Part shown: in pieces, positions 9,019-17,150 of the stretch
Position numbering within the stretch: the stretch's first letter is position 1
Layout of the letters: every line of letters starts with the position of its first letter
Origin: Mesorhizobium hawassense
Lineage (GTDB): Bacteria; Pseudomonadota; Alphaproteobacteria; Rhizobiales; Rhizobiaceae
NCBI RefSeq assembly: GCF_003289945.1
Contig: NZ_QMBP01000001.1
Location: forward strand, 806,001-870,000
Length of the DNA stretch: 64,000 nucleotides
Direction: 5' to 3'
Program-made: the position numbers and the translations under genes
The notes under the pieces: generated by a model
Seen by the model: the letters and a program-made list of their open reading frames with translations, nothing else
Database searches by the model: none
Told to the model about the DNA's origin: nothing

Positions 9019-9036
9019 GTGCAACATATATTGCAC
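9019..9036. promoter_or_regulatory. Operator palindrome in divergent BKACE / RpiR promoter
   Basis: GTGCAA-CATATA-TTGCAC, perfect 6-base arms, in the 79-base gap between the divergent starts at 8986 and 9066. The palindrome sits 30 bases before the RpiR start and 33 before the BKACE start, where it could block both promoters. TTGACA occurs just upstream (9009-9014), a possible -35. Probable target of the adjacent RpiR protein; not tested. Confidence 0.55.
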
Positions 9037-9065
9037 GATCATGCATTCGCGTCTATGGTTTCGGT

Positions 9066-9956
9066 ATGATCCGCGCGCCGCTCACCGATGCCATCGTCGA
9101 GGTCTTCGACAGTCTGCCCTCGCAGTTGCAGGATGCTGCCCGCTATCTTCTGGACAATCCCGAGGACGTCGCGCTGCTGTCGATGCGCGAGCAGGCGCGC
9201 CGCGCCGGCCTGCAGCCCTGGACGATGGTGCGCCTGGCCAAGCGGCTGGGCTTCGACGGCTACGAGCCGCTGCGCTCGCTCTATGCCAATGCCATGCGGC
9301 AGGGCGAGCTCGGCTTCGCCGGCAAGGCGGGCACACAGCTCGCGCATCAGCAGGAAATTGGCGACCGGGCGTTGGCCGGCGAGATGGTGCGATCGCTGGC
9401 GGAGCAGATCGCAAGGCTTGGCGAACCCGAACAACTCGACACGCTTGTCGCGGCGGCCGAGCGGCTGCATGCGGCGCACCGGATCTTCTGCCTCGGGCTG
9501 CGCTCCAGCCACCCGGTCGTCGCGCATTTTTCCTACGTCATGTCCTTCCTCGGCGAGAAGACGGTGGTGCTCGACGGTGCATCGGGAACAGGCACCGACG
9601 CCATTCGCCTCGCGACCGCCGAAGATGTCCTGTTCGTGGTCAGCGTCGCGCCCTACACTAGGCTGACCGTCGACCTTGCCCGCCGCGCCGCGGCAGGCGG
9701 CGTGCCGGTGATCGCGCTGACTGACAGCGCCGTGTCGCCGCTCGTCGGTCTGGCGGCTTTGTCGGTGCTGGTGCCGACGGAAAGCCCGTCCTTCTTCCAT
9801 GCCATGGCGCCGGCCTTCGTCGTCGGCGAGATTCTCGCTGCGCTGATCGCCGGCAAGGGTGGGGACAAGGCGCTTGCCGCCATCCGCCGCACCGAAGACC
9901 AGCTTTCCCAACTCGACATCCACATCTTGCCGCCGCGCGGCCGGAGGAAATCATGA
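9066..9956 (+). CDS. RpiR-family transcriptional regulator (HTH + SIS domain)
   Basis: 296 residues from ATG 9066; the longer frame upstream covers the divergent promoter and has no Shine-Dalgarno support. HTH at ~35-70 (MREQARRAGLQPWTMVRLAKRLGFDGYEPL), SIS domain ~125-270 (IFCLGLRSSHPVVAHFSYV, VLFVVSVAPYTRLT, VIALTDSAVSPL). Its stop overlaps the aminotransferase start (ATGA), so the two are co-translated. Similar organisation to the RpiR gene at 3816-4733, with shared phrases (APYTR, ITDS/LTDS-x-x-SPL), suggesting an old duplication and possibly related ligands. Likely local regulator of the island through the 9019-9036 palindrome. Confidence 0.85.
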   Translation: MIRAPLTDAIVEVFDSLPSQLQDAARYLLDNPEDVALLSMREQARRAGLQPWTMVRLAKRLGFDGYEPLRSLYANAMRQGELGFAGKAGTQLAHQQEIGDRALAGEMVRSLAEQIARLGEPEQLDTLVAAAERLHAAHRIFCLGLRSSHPVVAHFSYVMSFLGEKTVVLDGASGTGTDAIRLATAEDVLFVVSVAPYTRLTVDLARRAAAGGVPVIALTDSAVSPLVGLAALSVLVPTESPSFFHAMAPAFVVGEILAALIAGKGGDKALAAIRRTEDQLSQLDIHILPPRGRRKS

Positions 9957-11278
9957 CGCATATCCTGCATCGCCAGATCAACGCAGCGCTCTCGGTCGCC
10001 AGCGGCGGCAAGGGCATCGAGCTCTTCGACAGCAATGGGCGCGCCTATATCGACGCCTCGGGCGGCGCGGCGGTTTCCTGCCTCGGCCACGGCCATCCCG
10101 ATGTCATCGCCGCCATGCATCGGCAGGCCGACACGCTGGCCTACGCCCATACCAGCTTCTTCACCAGCGACGTCGCCGAGGCGCTCGCCGACCGGCTGGT
10201 CGCCGACGCGCCGGCCGGCATCAGCCATGCCTATTTCGTTTCCGGCGGCTCCGAGGCGGTCGAGGCGGCGCTCAAGATGGCGCGGCAGTATTTCGTCGAG
10301 ATCGGCCAGCCGCAGCGCCGCAACATCATCGCGCGCAAGCAGAGCTATCACGGCAACACGCTCGGCGCGCTGGCGACCGGCGGCAACGAATGGCGGCGCG
10401 CCCAGTTCCGGCCGCTGCTCATCGAAACCCATCACATCGATCCATGCTTCGCCTATCGTTTCCAGGAAGCCGGCGAGAGCGACGAGGACTATGCCGCGCG
10501 CGCCGCGCAGGCGCTGGAAGACAGGATCATCGAGCTCGGGCCGGAGACGGTCATGGCCTTCGTTGCCGAAACGGTGGTCGGCGCGACGGCCGGCGCGGTG
10601 CCGCCGGTGGCGGACTATTTGCGCCGCATCCGCGACATCTGCGACCGTTACGGCGTGCTGCTGCTCCTCGACGAAGTGATGTGTGGCATGGGTCGCACCG
10701 GAACGCTGCATGCCTGCGAGCAGGATGGCGTCGCTCCCGACCTGATGACCATCGCCAAGGGGCTGGGCGGCGGCTATCAGCCGATCGGCGCGGTGCTGCT
10801 CAGCCAGAAAATCTTCGATGCCTTCGCCAACGGCTCAGGCCTCTTCCAGCACGGCCACACCTATATCTGCCACCCGATGGCCTGCGCCGCGGCGCTGGCC
10901 GTCCAGGACGTCATCGCCCGCGACAGGCTGCTCGACAATGTGAAGGCCATGGGCGCGCATCTGGCGCGCCGCCTCGGCGAGCGCTTCGGCAATCATCCCC
11001 ATGTCGGCGACATTCGCGGGCGCGGCCTGTTTATGGGCGTCGAGCTGGTCGAGGACCGTTCGACCAAGCAGCCCTTCGATCCGAAACGCAAGCTCCATGC
11101 GCGCATCAAGAAGGCTGCCATGGCTAACGGTCTTCTCGTCTATCCCATGGGCGGTACGATCGATGGTGCATCTGGCGACCATGTACTCTTGGCGCCGCCC
11201 TTCATCTGCGACGAAGCCGCCATCGACGCGACCGTCGAGCGCCTCGGCGACGCCATCGGCGAGGCATTGCGCGGCTAG
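9953..11278 (+). CDS. Class III (omega/beta) PLP aminotransferase
   Basis: 441 residues. Fold-type I class III signature: SGGSEAVEAALKMAR (~97-111), YHGNTLGAL, LLLDEVMCGMGRTG with Asp240 for the pyridine nitrogen, and PLP Lys269 in TIAKGLGGGY. Members act on omega- or beta-amino acids, diamines or related amines with pyruvate or 2-oxoglutarate. Translationally coupled to the RpiR gene. Because a beta-amino acid would be converted into a beta-keto acid, the substrate type of the BKACE enzyme next door, the two may be consecutive steps. Exact substrate unknown; databases would likely call it an aspartate aminotransferase family protein. Confidence 0.85.
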   Translation: MTHILHRQINAALSVASGGKGIELFDSNGRAYIDASGGAAVSCLGHGHPDVIAAMHRQADTLAYAHTSFFTSDVAEALADRLVADAPAGISHAYFVSGGSEAVEAALKMARQYFVEIGQPQRRNIIARKQSYHGNTLGALATGGNEWRRAQFRPLLIETHHIDPCFAYRFQEAGESDEDYAARAAQALEDRIIELGPETVMAFVAETVVGATAGAVPPVADYLRRIRDICDRYGVLLLLDEVMCGMGRTGTLHACEQDGVAPDLMTIAKGLGGGYQPIGAVLLSQKIFDAFANGSGLFQHGHTYICHPMACAAALAVQDVIARDRLLDNVKAMGAHLARRLGERFGNHPHVGDIRGRGLFMGVELVEDRSTKQPFDPKRKLHARIKKAAMANGLLVYPMGGTIDGASGDHVLLAPPFICDEAAIDATVERLGDAIGEALRG

Positions 11279-11289
11279 AGCAATCAGCA

Positions 11290-11327
11290 GCCCGCCCTAC
11301 GTGGCCGGGCGCTTATAGGGCAGGGCG
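11290..11327. terminator. Possible bidirectional terminator between aminotransferase and lysE-like gene
   Basis: GCCCGCCCTA near 11290 pairs with TAGGGCAGGGC near 11317 (one bulge), followed by GTTT. The genes converge here with a 34-base gap; the right arm is the last codons of the LysE-like gene. Plausible shared terminator, weak T tract. Confidence 0.35.
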
Positions 11328-11963
11328 TTTGGCTACCGCCAGGCCGATGCCAAGCGCGATCATCGCGCCGCCCGACACCTCGCGCAGGCGGCGGATCATA
11401 CCTGAACGCCCGGTCGCGCCTTGCCGGATTCGGCTCGCCGCCAAGGCGACCACGACATCGGCCAGCGTGTTGAGCGTCACCGATATGAAGCCGAGGATCA
11501 TGAACTGCAGCGCGACGTGGCCGCCGCTGAGGTTCACGAATTGCGGAATGAAGGCCAGGAAGAAGGCGGCCGTCTTCGGGTTCAACGCATCGACCAGCAC
11601 GCCCTCGCGAAACGCTCGCGCAGCACCGGCCGCAGGCACCGGCATTCCGCCTTCCAGCATGGTCTTTGCCTCTCGGCGGGCCGCCTGGAAGGTGCGGAAG
11701 CCCAGCCAGACGAGATAGTAGGCGCCGACCAGCTTCAACGCCGTGAACAATTCAGCGCTGGCGAGGACGATCGCTGAAACACCCAGGCTGCCGGCCAGCA
11801 CATGGACCATGCCGCCCAGCCCGGTTCCGAAGCTGGAGGCGATGCCTTCAGCGCGTCCTCCGGAAAGCGTGCGGGCGGCCACATAGAAGATGCCCGGCCC
11901 TGGCGTGATGGCAAGCAGGAAAGCCGCGGCGAAGTACAAGGCGAACTGAGTCAGTTCCGGCAT
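11313..11963 (-). CDS. LysE/RhtB-family amino acid exporter
   Basis: 216 residues with the LysE family opening (FALYFAAAFLLAITPGPGIFYVAARTLSGGRAEGIASSFGTGLGG), about six membrane segments and a charged cytosolic loop at ~110-135. Family members export amino acids or homoserine lactones by proton antiport. Converges on the aminotransferase and lies 23 bases after the PaiB-like gene on the same strand, so it may be co-transcribed with it and share control by the divergent MocR regulator. Substrate cannot be assigned. Confidence 0.85.
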   Translation of the reverse strand: MPELTQFALYFAAAFLLAITPGPGIFYVAARTLSGGRAEGIASSFGTGLGGMVHVLAGSLGVSAIVLASAELFTALKLVGAYYLVWLGFRTFQAARREAKTMLEGGMPVPAAGAARAFREGVLVDALNPKTAAFFLAFIPQFVNLSGGHVALQFMILGFISVTLNTLADVVVALAASRIRQGATGRSGMIRRLREVSGGAMIALGIGLAVAKRPAL

Positions 11964-11986
11964 GACGGGCTCGTTAGGATAGGGTT

Positions 11987-12610
11987 TTACACTGGAATGA
12001 GCGACGCGACCTCGCGGTCGGACGGCCGCTCGCTTGCTGACAGCCCGGCGAGCACGCCGGCGCGGTCGGCCGCGTTACGGTTCTGGCTCATCTTGCGCTT
12101 GCCTTCGAGCCTGGTGATCGGCATGCGCAGGCCGACAATGCCCTTCAACTGCGACTGGATGAAATCCGCCGGTGCGTCCGACACGGCCCAGGGCGCGCTG
12201 CGGTCGCCTTCATGCAGGTTGGTCAGGCGCGTCACGACCTCGAGCAGCCTGTCGGCATCCTCGAAGAACTCGATCGGTCCGTGGGCATGGACGGCGACAT
12301 AGTTCCAGGTAGGCACGACCTTCCCAGTCTCCTGCTTGGTCTGGTACCAGGCCGGCGTCACATAGGCGTCCGGCCCCATGAAGATCGCCAGGGCATCGCC
12401 CAGCGGCGGCACGCGCCAGTGCGGGTTTGCCTTGGCGACATGCCCGCAGATCACGCCATGCTCGCCCTCGCTCTCGTCGAGTAAAAGCGGCAAGGACGTC
12501 GCCAGCGGGCCCTCGGCCGTGGCGGTGACCAGGATTGCCAGCCGCGCGGCGCGGATCGTGGCCGTGAGGCTCTCCTTGTCGTCGTCGCGAAAGGCCGGCG
12601 GTGTGTACAT
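11987..12610 (-). CDS. PaiB-like FMN-binding protein
   Basis: 207 residues from ATG 12610 (MYTPPAF, the standard N-terminus of this family); the longer frame crosses the promoter. Pattern: ARLAILVTATAEGPLATSLPLLLDESEG, H-V-A-K-A-N-P-H-W, P-x-AYVTPAWYQTK, VPTWNYVAVHAHGP. The split-barrel FMN-binding fold is shared with pyridoxamine-phosphate oxidase. B. subtilis PaiB was named as a negative regulator of sporulation and degradative enzymes; the real activity in proteobacteria is unclear. It is divergent from a MocR regulator 76 bases away, the usual arrangement of a MocR target gene. Confidence 0.85.
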   Translation of the reverse strand: MYTPPAFRDDDKESLTATIRAARLAILVTATAEGPLATSLPLLLDESEGEHGVICGHVAKANPHWRVPPLGDALAIFMGPDAYVTPAWYQTKQETGKVVPTWNYVAVHAHGPIEFFEDADRLLEVVTRLTNLHEGDRSAPWAVSDAPADFIQSQLKGIVGLRMPITRLEGKRKMSQNRNAADRAGVLAGLSASERPSDREVASLIPV

Positions 12611-12620
12611 GACAAAACTC

Positions 12621-12633
12621 CTTGCGTTGCAAG
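12621..12633. promoter_or_regulatory. Candidate MocR operator
   Basis: Perfect inverted repeat CTTGC-GTT-GCAAG inside the 76-base gap between the divergent paiB-like and MocR genes; CTTGC recurs at 12651. MocR/PdxR proteins typically bind the intergenic region they share with a divergent target. Symmetry only. Confidence 0.35.
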
Positions 12634-12686
12634 AAAAGATGCCGGATGTCTGGCTTGCTTGGAATATCCAGTTTTGAAAGTTTAGG

Positions 12687-14114
12687 TTGGTCCAGTTGGA
12701 GCAGGACGGCATCGCGCGCCGCATTATCGCGGCGATCAAGGAACAGATCCACAGCGGCGCCTATCGGCCGGGCGATCGCTTGCCTTCGACGCGGGCCTTC
12801 GCGGCCGAATGGGGCGCGTCGCGGACCACGGTGACGGCCGCCTACAACCAGCTCGATGCCGAAGGCTACTTGATCATCCGGCATGGCGCGCGCGCCATCG
12901 TTGCTCCGGGGTTGGAGCGGGCGTCGGGAGAGGCGCGCGTCTCGACTGCTTCGCCACGCAACCTCTCGGCATTTGCGCGACGATTGCTGGCGTTGCCTGC
13001 GCCTGCGGAAGGGCAACCGGCCAAGCTTGCGGATTTCCGCTATGGCGAACTGTCCGGAGCGGATTTTCCGGTGCTGGCCTGGCGCCGGGCGTCGAACAAG
13101 GCGATCCTGCGGCGCGCCGCGCGGCTGCGCTATGGCGATCCCCAGGGATCTTCCGTTCTGCGCAACGCGCTCCAGGCCTATCTCTGGCGGGCTCGCGGCA
13201 TCAGTTGCACGCCGGACCAGATCGTCATCGTCAATGGCTCGCAGCAGGGGCTCGACCTCTGCGCGCGGTTGCTGCTCGACCTTGGCGACCCCTTCGTGAT
13301 CGAGAACCCGGGTTATCCGCTGGCACGCCATGCCTTCGTGGCGGCGGGCGGTGTCGCCGTGCCCATTGCAGTCGACGCGGATGGGCTAAGGACGGATAAG
13401 CTGCCGCCGGCCCGTCTCGCCTATGTGACGCCCTCGCATCAGTTCCCACTCGGCGGCGTGCTTTCGGCGACGCGGCGGCGTTCGCTGCTGGCCTGGGCCG
13501 CCGGTGCGGGCGCCTATGTCGTGGAGGACGATTATGACGGCGAATACCGTCACGACATCAGCCCCATCCCGCCGCTCCAGGCGCTGGACGCGGACGCCGT
13601 CATCTATGTCGGCACACTGTCCAAGACGCTCTCGCCCACCTTGCGGCTTGGCTATCTCGTCGTCCCCACCAGCCTGCGCCGGGCATTCAGCGAGGCCAAG
13701 CGACTGACCGACCGGCATGCTCCGATGCTGGAACAGGACGTATTGGCCGAACTGCTGGCGAGCGGCGCCTACGAGCGCCATGTGCGCGGCATTCGCCGGA
13801 AGAATGCCGAGCGCAGGCAGGTCCTGCTGCACGCGTTGACTGATTATCTCGGGCAGGCGGTCACCGTCGCGGGGGCCGAGACCGGCCTGCATGTCGTCGC
13901 CTGGATGAACGGCATTGGTGCCGAACGCGAAGCGGCGATCATCGCGGCCGCGCGAGACGCCGGGATCGGCCTCTATCCCGTGTCGCCACTCTATGATCAG
14001 AGCGAGCCGCGACCAGAAACGGCCGGTTTCATTCTGGGCTATGCCGGACTTGACGCGGAGGCGTTGCGACGCGGCGTTGCGGTGCTGGCCACCATATTGG
14101 CCGAGCACCGCTGA
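12687..14114 (+). CDS. MocR/PdxR-family PLP-binding transcriptional regulator
   Basis: 475 residues. GntR-type winged helix at the N-terminus (~1-75; IHSGAYRPGDRLPSTRAFAAEWGASRTTVTAAYNQLDAEGYL), linker, then an aminotransferase-fold domain (~115-475) with VEDDYDGEYRHD and the PLP-lysine site YVGTLSKTLSPTLRLGY. Start is TTG at 12687: the frame has a stop at 12675-12677, leaving no ATG upstream of the HTH. Such fusions sense PLP or PLP-amine adducts and usually control the divergent gene, here a PaiB-like flavoprotein and possibly the LysE exporter. Confidence 0.88.
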   Translation: MVQLEQDGIARRIIAAIKEQIHSGAYRPGDRLPSTRAFAAEWGASRTTVTAAYNQLDAEGYLIIRHGARAIVAPGLERASGEARVSTASPRNLSAFARRLLALPAPAEGQPAKLADFRYGELSGADFPVLAWRRASNKAILRRAARLRYGDPQGSSVLRNALQAYLWRARGISCTPDQIVIVNGSQQGLDLCARLLLDLGDPFVIENPGYPLARHAFVAAGGVAVPIAVDADGLRTDKLPPARLAYVTPSHQFPLGGVLSATRRRSLLAWAAGAGAYVVEDDYDGEYRHDISPIPPLQALDADAVIYVGTLSKTLSPTLRLGYLVVPTSLRRAFSEAKRLTDRHAPMLEQDVLAELLASGAYERHVRGIRRKNAERRQVLLHALTDYLGQAVTVAGAETGLHVVAWMNGIGAEREAAIIAAARDAGIGLYPVSPLYDQSEPRPETAGFILGYAGLDAEALRRGVAVLATILAEHR

Positions 14115-14144
14115 CGATCAGCGCATGTGCCCAGGATTGTCGGC

Positions 14145-14972
14145 TCAGAAAATCTCGTTGGTGAGCTTCTTCACCGGACCGAGCAGGATCGACCCCGTCG
14201 GCACGCCGTTGTCGATCGGGATGGCCTTGCGCTCGGGCATGTCCTCTTCGGGGGCGCCAATATTGGCCGTCACGATGACCGGGGTCTTGGTCGGCACGCG
14301 GTCGTAGAGGTCGATGATGTCCTGGTTCATCAGGCGTACGCAGCCCGACGACACCGATTTGCCGATCGACCACCATTCCGGCGAGCCGTGCAGGCGGTAG
14401 AGCGTGTCCTGGTTGCCCTGGAACAGATAGAGCGCCCGCGCCCCGAGCGGGTTCTTCAGGCCGCCCGGCATGCCGCCATTCTTGGCGCTGTACTGCGTCA
14501 GTTCCGGCTGGCGCGCGACCATCTCGTCCGGCGGCGTCCATTTCGGCCACTTCTGCTTCCACTGCACGACCGCGTCGCCTGACCATTCGAAACCGGCGCG
14601 GCCGAGGCCGACGCCGTAGCGGATCGCCTGGCCGCCTTCGCGCACCAGATAGAGGAAGTGTCCGGTGGTATCGACGACGATGGTGCCGGGACGCTGCCCG
14701 GTCGGGTCGGGAACGATCTGGCGCAGGAATTGGTGATCGATCTTTTTGATGGGGATAGGCGGAAGGTCGAAGCCACTGTCCGACATCGGTCCATACATCG
14801 TCTCATAATCGCCGAGCGGTGGTTCGACATAGGCCTGGGGTGGCGGCGTTTGGACGGGTGCGGGGCCTTGATCGCTGGTCGTGGTGCAAGCGGAAACCGC
14901 GGCCGAAGCAGCGCCCAGGGCTGTCAAATTGAGGAAGCCGCGGCGGCTGATGCGGAACGAAGCGTCTGACAT
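14145..14972 (-). CDS. Tat-exported L,D-transpeptidase (YkuD), probable lipoprotein
   Basis: 275 residues from ATG 14972 (AAAGG upstream). N-terminus has a twin-arginine motif SRRGFLN followed by a hydrophobic stretch ending AVSAC, a likely lipobox, so the protein may be a Tat-exported lipoprotein. Catalytic YkuD domain ~110-270: LYRLHGSPEWWSIGKSVSSGCVRL carries the family H-G and S-x-G-C-V-R, with Cys as nucleophile. Makes 3-3 peptidoglycan crosslinks or attaches proteins to meso-diaminopimelate in the periplasm. Rhizobiales use many such enzymes at the growing pole. Single gene unit, convergent with the MocR gene. Confidence 0.88.
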   Translation of the reverse strand: MSDASFRISRRGFLNLTALGAASAAVSACTTTSDQGPAPVQTPPPQAYVEPPLGDYETMYGPMSDSGFDLPPIPIKKIDHQFLRQIVPDPTGQRPGTIVVDTTGHFLYLVREGGQAIRYGVGLGRAGFEWSGDAVVQWKQKWPKWTPPDEMVARQPELTQYSAKNGGMPGGLKNPLGARALYLFQGNQDTLYRLHGSPEWWSIGKSVSSGCVRLMNQDIIDLYDRVPTKTPVIVTANIGAPEEDMPERKAIPIDNGVPTGSILLGPVKKLTNEIF

Positions 14973-15036
14973 GGTTGCCTTTTCTAGATCAGAACGACGT
15001 TTCGTCAAAATGCCGCTCTGAGCTAACTGTTTGTTG

Positions 15037-15085
15037 GAGCATGATCTTCTCCGAAAACCGGTTCCCACTTTTCGGGATCATGCTC
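15037..15085. repeat. Hairpin repeat, arm type GAGCATGATC
   Basis: Arms GAGCATGATC and GATCATGCTC enclose a core that, read on the minus strand, contains CCGAAAAGTG ... CCGGTTTTCGG. Same AAAAGTG/CGGTTTT core as the copies at 17002, 19304, 23936, 29302, 38639, 43664 and 48341 but with different arm sequence. Lies in the 275-base gap between the L,D-transpeptidase and HAD genes; nothing else is evident in that gap. Confidence 0.8.
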
Positions 15086-15247
15086 TAGGTCTCAATTCGC
15101 AAGAAAGCATGAATGCGAAGGTTCATCGCCAGCGGCATCCATAACAGTCGGCGGCGATAGGCGGTTCCAATTCTGGCCTGAGGGTGGACAGAAAAAGGCG
15201 AAGCTGTGACCGTCCCGCAGCTGTTGCGCTGCAGCAACATCACACCT

Positions 15248-15910
15248 TCAGGCACCGGTCAGCAGGCCTTCGAGCGAGGGCAGGATCAGCCCCGGCGGAA
15301 AGTCGCGGTACTCGTCCGGCTGGTTGGTGCGGTTGATCCAGACCGTGCGGAAGCCGAACCTTGTCGCGCCCGCTATGTCCCAGCGGTTCGACGACTGGAA
15401 CGACACCGCGCCCGGATAGAGTCGCCAGCCGGTGACCACCATGTCGTAGACCGACGGGTCGGTCTTGAATTTGCGCACTGCATCGACCGAGAAAACGTCG
15501 TCGAGGATCTGATCGAGTGCCGCGGATTTGACCGCGGTGGTGAGCATTTCCGGCGACCCGTTGGAGAGGATCGCAAGCTTCGCCCCCGAGGCCTTGAGCG
15601 CTTTCAGCACGGCGGGCACTTCCGGGTAGCAGTCGAGCCGCCAATAGGCTTCGAGCAGCTTGGCCTTGAGCGCCGGATCGGCCGAGGGCACTTTGCGCAG
15701 CGCGAAGTCGAGCGACTGCTCGGTCAATTGCCAAAAATCGGCATATGAGCCCATCAGCGTCCGCACCCAGGAATATTCGAGCTGCTTGGCGCGCCAGATT
15801 TCCGACAGCAGCTGTCCGTCCGGGCCGATCTCGCCGGCATGGCGGCGCACGGCGGCATGCACGTCGAACAACGTGCCATAGGCGTCGAAGACATAAGCCG
15901 CGTGGTGCAT
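15248..15910 (-). CDS. Type II (S)-2-haloacid dehalogenase, HAD superfamily
   Basis: 220 residues from ATG 15910 (MHHAAYVFDAYGTLFDV). Nucleophile Asp is in FDAYGTLFD (~9-17); motif II LSNGSP (~118); Lys in FKTDPSVYDMV (~153); and FQSSNRWDIAGA (~175-186), the Ser-Ser-Asn-x-Trp-Asp motif of L-2-haloacid dehalogenases. Hydrolyses 2-haloalkanoic acids with inversion, giving 2-hydroxy acids; cytosolic. Divergent from the class IV aminotransferase. The physiological substrate in soil rhizobia is usually not known. Confidence 0.88.
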   Translation of the reverse strand: MHHAAYVFDAYGTLFDVHAAVRRHAGEIGPDGQLLSEIWRAKQLEYSWVRTLMGSYADFWQLTEQSLDFALRKVPSADPALKAKLLEAYWRLDCYPEVPAVLKALKASGAKLAILSNGSPEMLTTAVKSAALDQILDDVFSVDAVRKFKTDPSVYDMVVTGWRLYPGAVSFQSSNRWDIAGATRFGFRTVWINRTNQPDEYRDFPPGLILPSLEGLLTGA

Positions 15911-16061
15911 GGAAAGAGTTTTGCGGCGGGCAGGGGGATCGTGCAAGCGCCGATTGCGCTTAAGTGCCGCTGGCCTCAACGATTTTTGCCCATGTCGGTT
16001 GACGCCAACCGCCAAAGCATCGTCCTATGCCGGCCTGAAATCATCTTTATGGACGGCAGAC

Positions 16062-16940
16062 ATGACACTGGCGGCAGCGGCGCAAACCGCGACTTGGACC
16101 TATGTGGACGGCGACTGGTACGAGGGCAATGTCGCGATATTGGGTCCGCGCAGCCACGCCATGTGGCTCGGCACCAGCGTCTTCGACGGCGGCCGCTGGT
16201 TCGAGGGCGTGGCGCCGGACCTCGAGCTTCACTCCGCCCGTGTCAACGCTTCGGCGACAGCACTCGGCCTGAAGCCTACCATGACCGCCGAAGAGATCGT
16301 CGGGCTGACCTGGGACGGGCTGAAGAAATTCGACGGCAAGACGGCGGTCTATATCAGGCCGATGTATTGGGCCGAGCATGGCGGCTATATGGGCGTTCCC
16401 GCCGACCCGGCCTCGACCCGCTTCTGCCTCTGCCTTTACGAATCGCCGATGATCCCGCCGTCGGGTTTCTCGATCGGCGTCTCGCCGTTCCGGCGCCCGA
16501 CCATCGAGACCATGCCGACCAACGCCAAGGCCGGCTGCCTCTATCCCAACAATGGCCGCGCCATCCTGGAGGCCAAGAACCGCGGTTTCGACAATGCGCT
16601 GGTGCTCGATATGCTGGGCAACGTCGCCGAGACCGGGACCTCCAACATCTTCCTGGTCAAGGACGGTCATGTGATGACGCCGGCCCCGAACGGCACGTTT
16701 CTCTCCGGTATCACCCGCTCGCGCACCATCAACCTGCTCGGCGACTATGGCTTCAGGACCACCGAAAAGACGCTATCGATCCGCGATTTCCTCGAAGCCG
16801 ATGAGATTTTCTCGACTGGCAACCATTCCAAAGTCGTGCCGATCACCCGCATCGAGAACCGCGACCTGCAGCCCGGACCCGTGGCCAAGAAGGCGCGCGA
16901 GCTCTATTGGGAATGGGCGCATTCGACGTCCGCCGTATGA
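16062..16940 (+). CDS. Class IV PLP aminotransferase (branched-chain aminotransferase-like)
   Basis: 292 residues from ATG 16062; the upstream open frame is not conserved-looking and overlaps the divergent HAD gene. Class IV features: GTSVFDGGRWF near the N-terminus, PTNAKAGCLYPNNGRAILEAKNRGFDNALVLD around the PLP-lysine, and the phosphate-binding ETGTSNIF and LSGITRSRTI. Transfers amino groups to branched-chain 2-keto acids, or acts on D-amino acids or aminodeoxychorismate in relatives. The length and the G-N-V-A-E-T-G-T-S-N motif fit a BCAT (IlvE-like) paralogue; whether it is the main IlvE is not clear. Confidence 0.82.
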   Translation: MTLAAAAQTATWTYVDGDWYEGNVAILGPRSHAMWLGTSVFDGGRWFEGVAPDLELHSARVNASATALGLKPTMTAEEIVGLTWDGLKKFDGKTAVYIRPMYWAEHGGYMGVPADPASTRFCLCLYESPMIPPSGFSIGVSPFRRPTIETMPTNAKAGCLYPNNGRAILEAKNRGFDNALVLDMLGNVAETGTSNIFLVKDGHVMTPAPNGTFLSGITRSRTINLLGDYGFRTTEKTLSIRDFLEADEIFSTGNHSKVVPITRIENRDLQPGPVAKKARELYWEWAHSTSAV

Positions 16941-16947
16941 GCCGCCG

Positions 16948-17050
16948 GAGCGGTTCACCGCTTCACGGAAACGGCGAACCGCTTCGCCTCTTGTTTTTAC
17001 CCAATTCCGAACGGAAAGACCGTTTCACACTTTTCCGGGAATTGCTCTAA
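16948..17050. repeat. Hairpin repeat, arm type CAATTCC, long form (reverse orientation)
   Basis: 17002-17050 is the minus-strand copy of the family: CAATTCC and GGAATTG arms around AAAAGTGTGAAACGG. The adjacent 16948-17000 contains the companion block (GAGCGGTT ... CCGTTTC-type dyad) also found beside the copies at 19302 and 38639, so the long form is a two-hairpin unit. Between the aminotransferase and sod. Confidence 0.75.
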
Positions 17051-17150
17051 AAAGTCGCACGGCGCTCCATTCCGGAGTTGCCCCGACCCATTCCAGACCT
17101 ATCTTAGCTCGGTAGTATCACCGGACTTTTTCCTCGAGGGAGTATCATCC

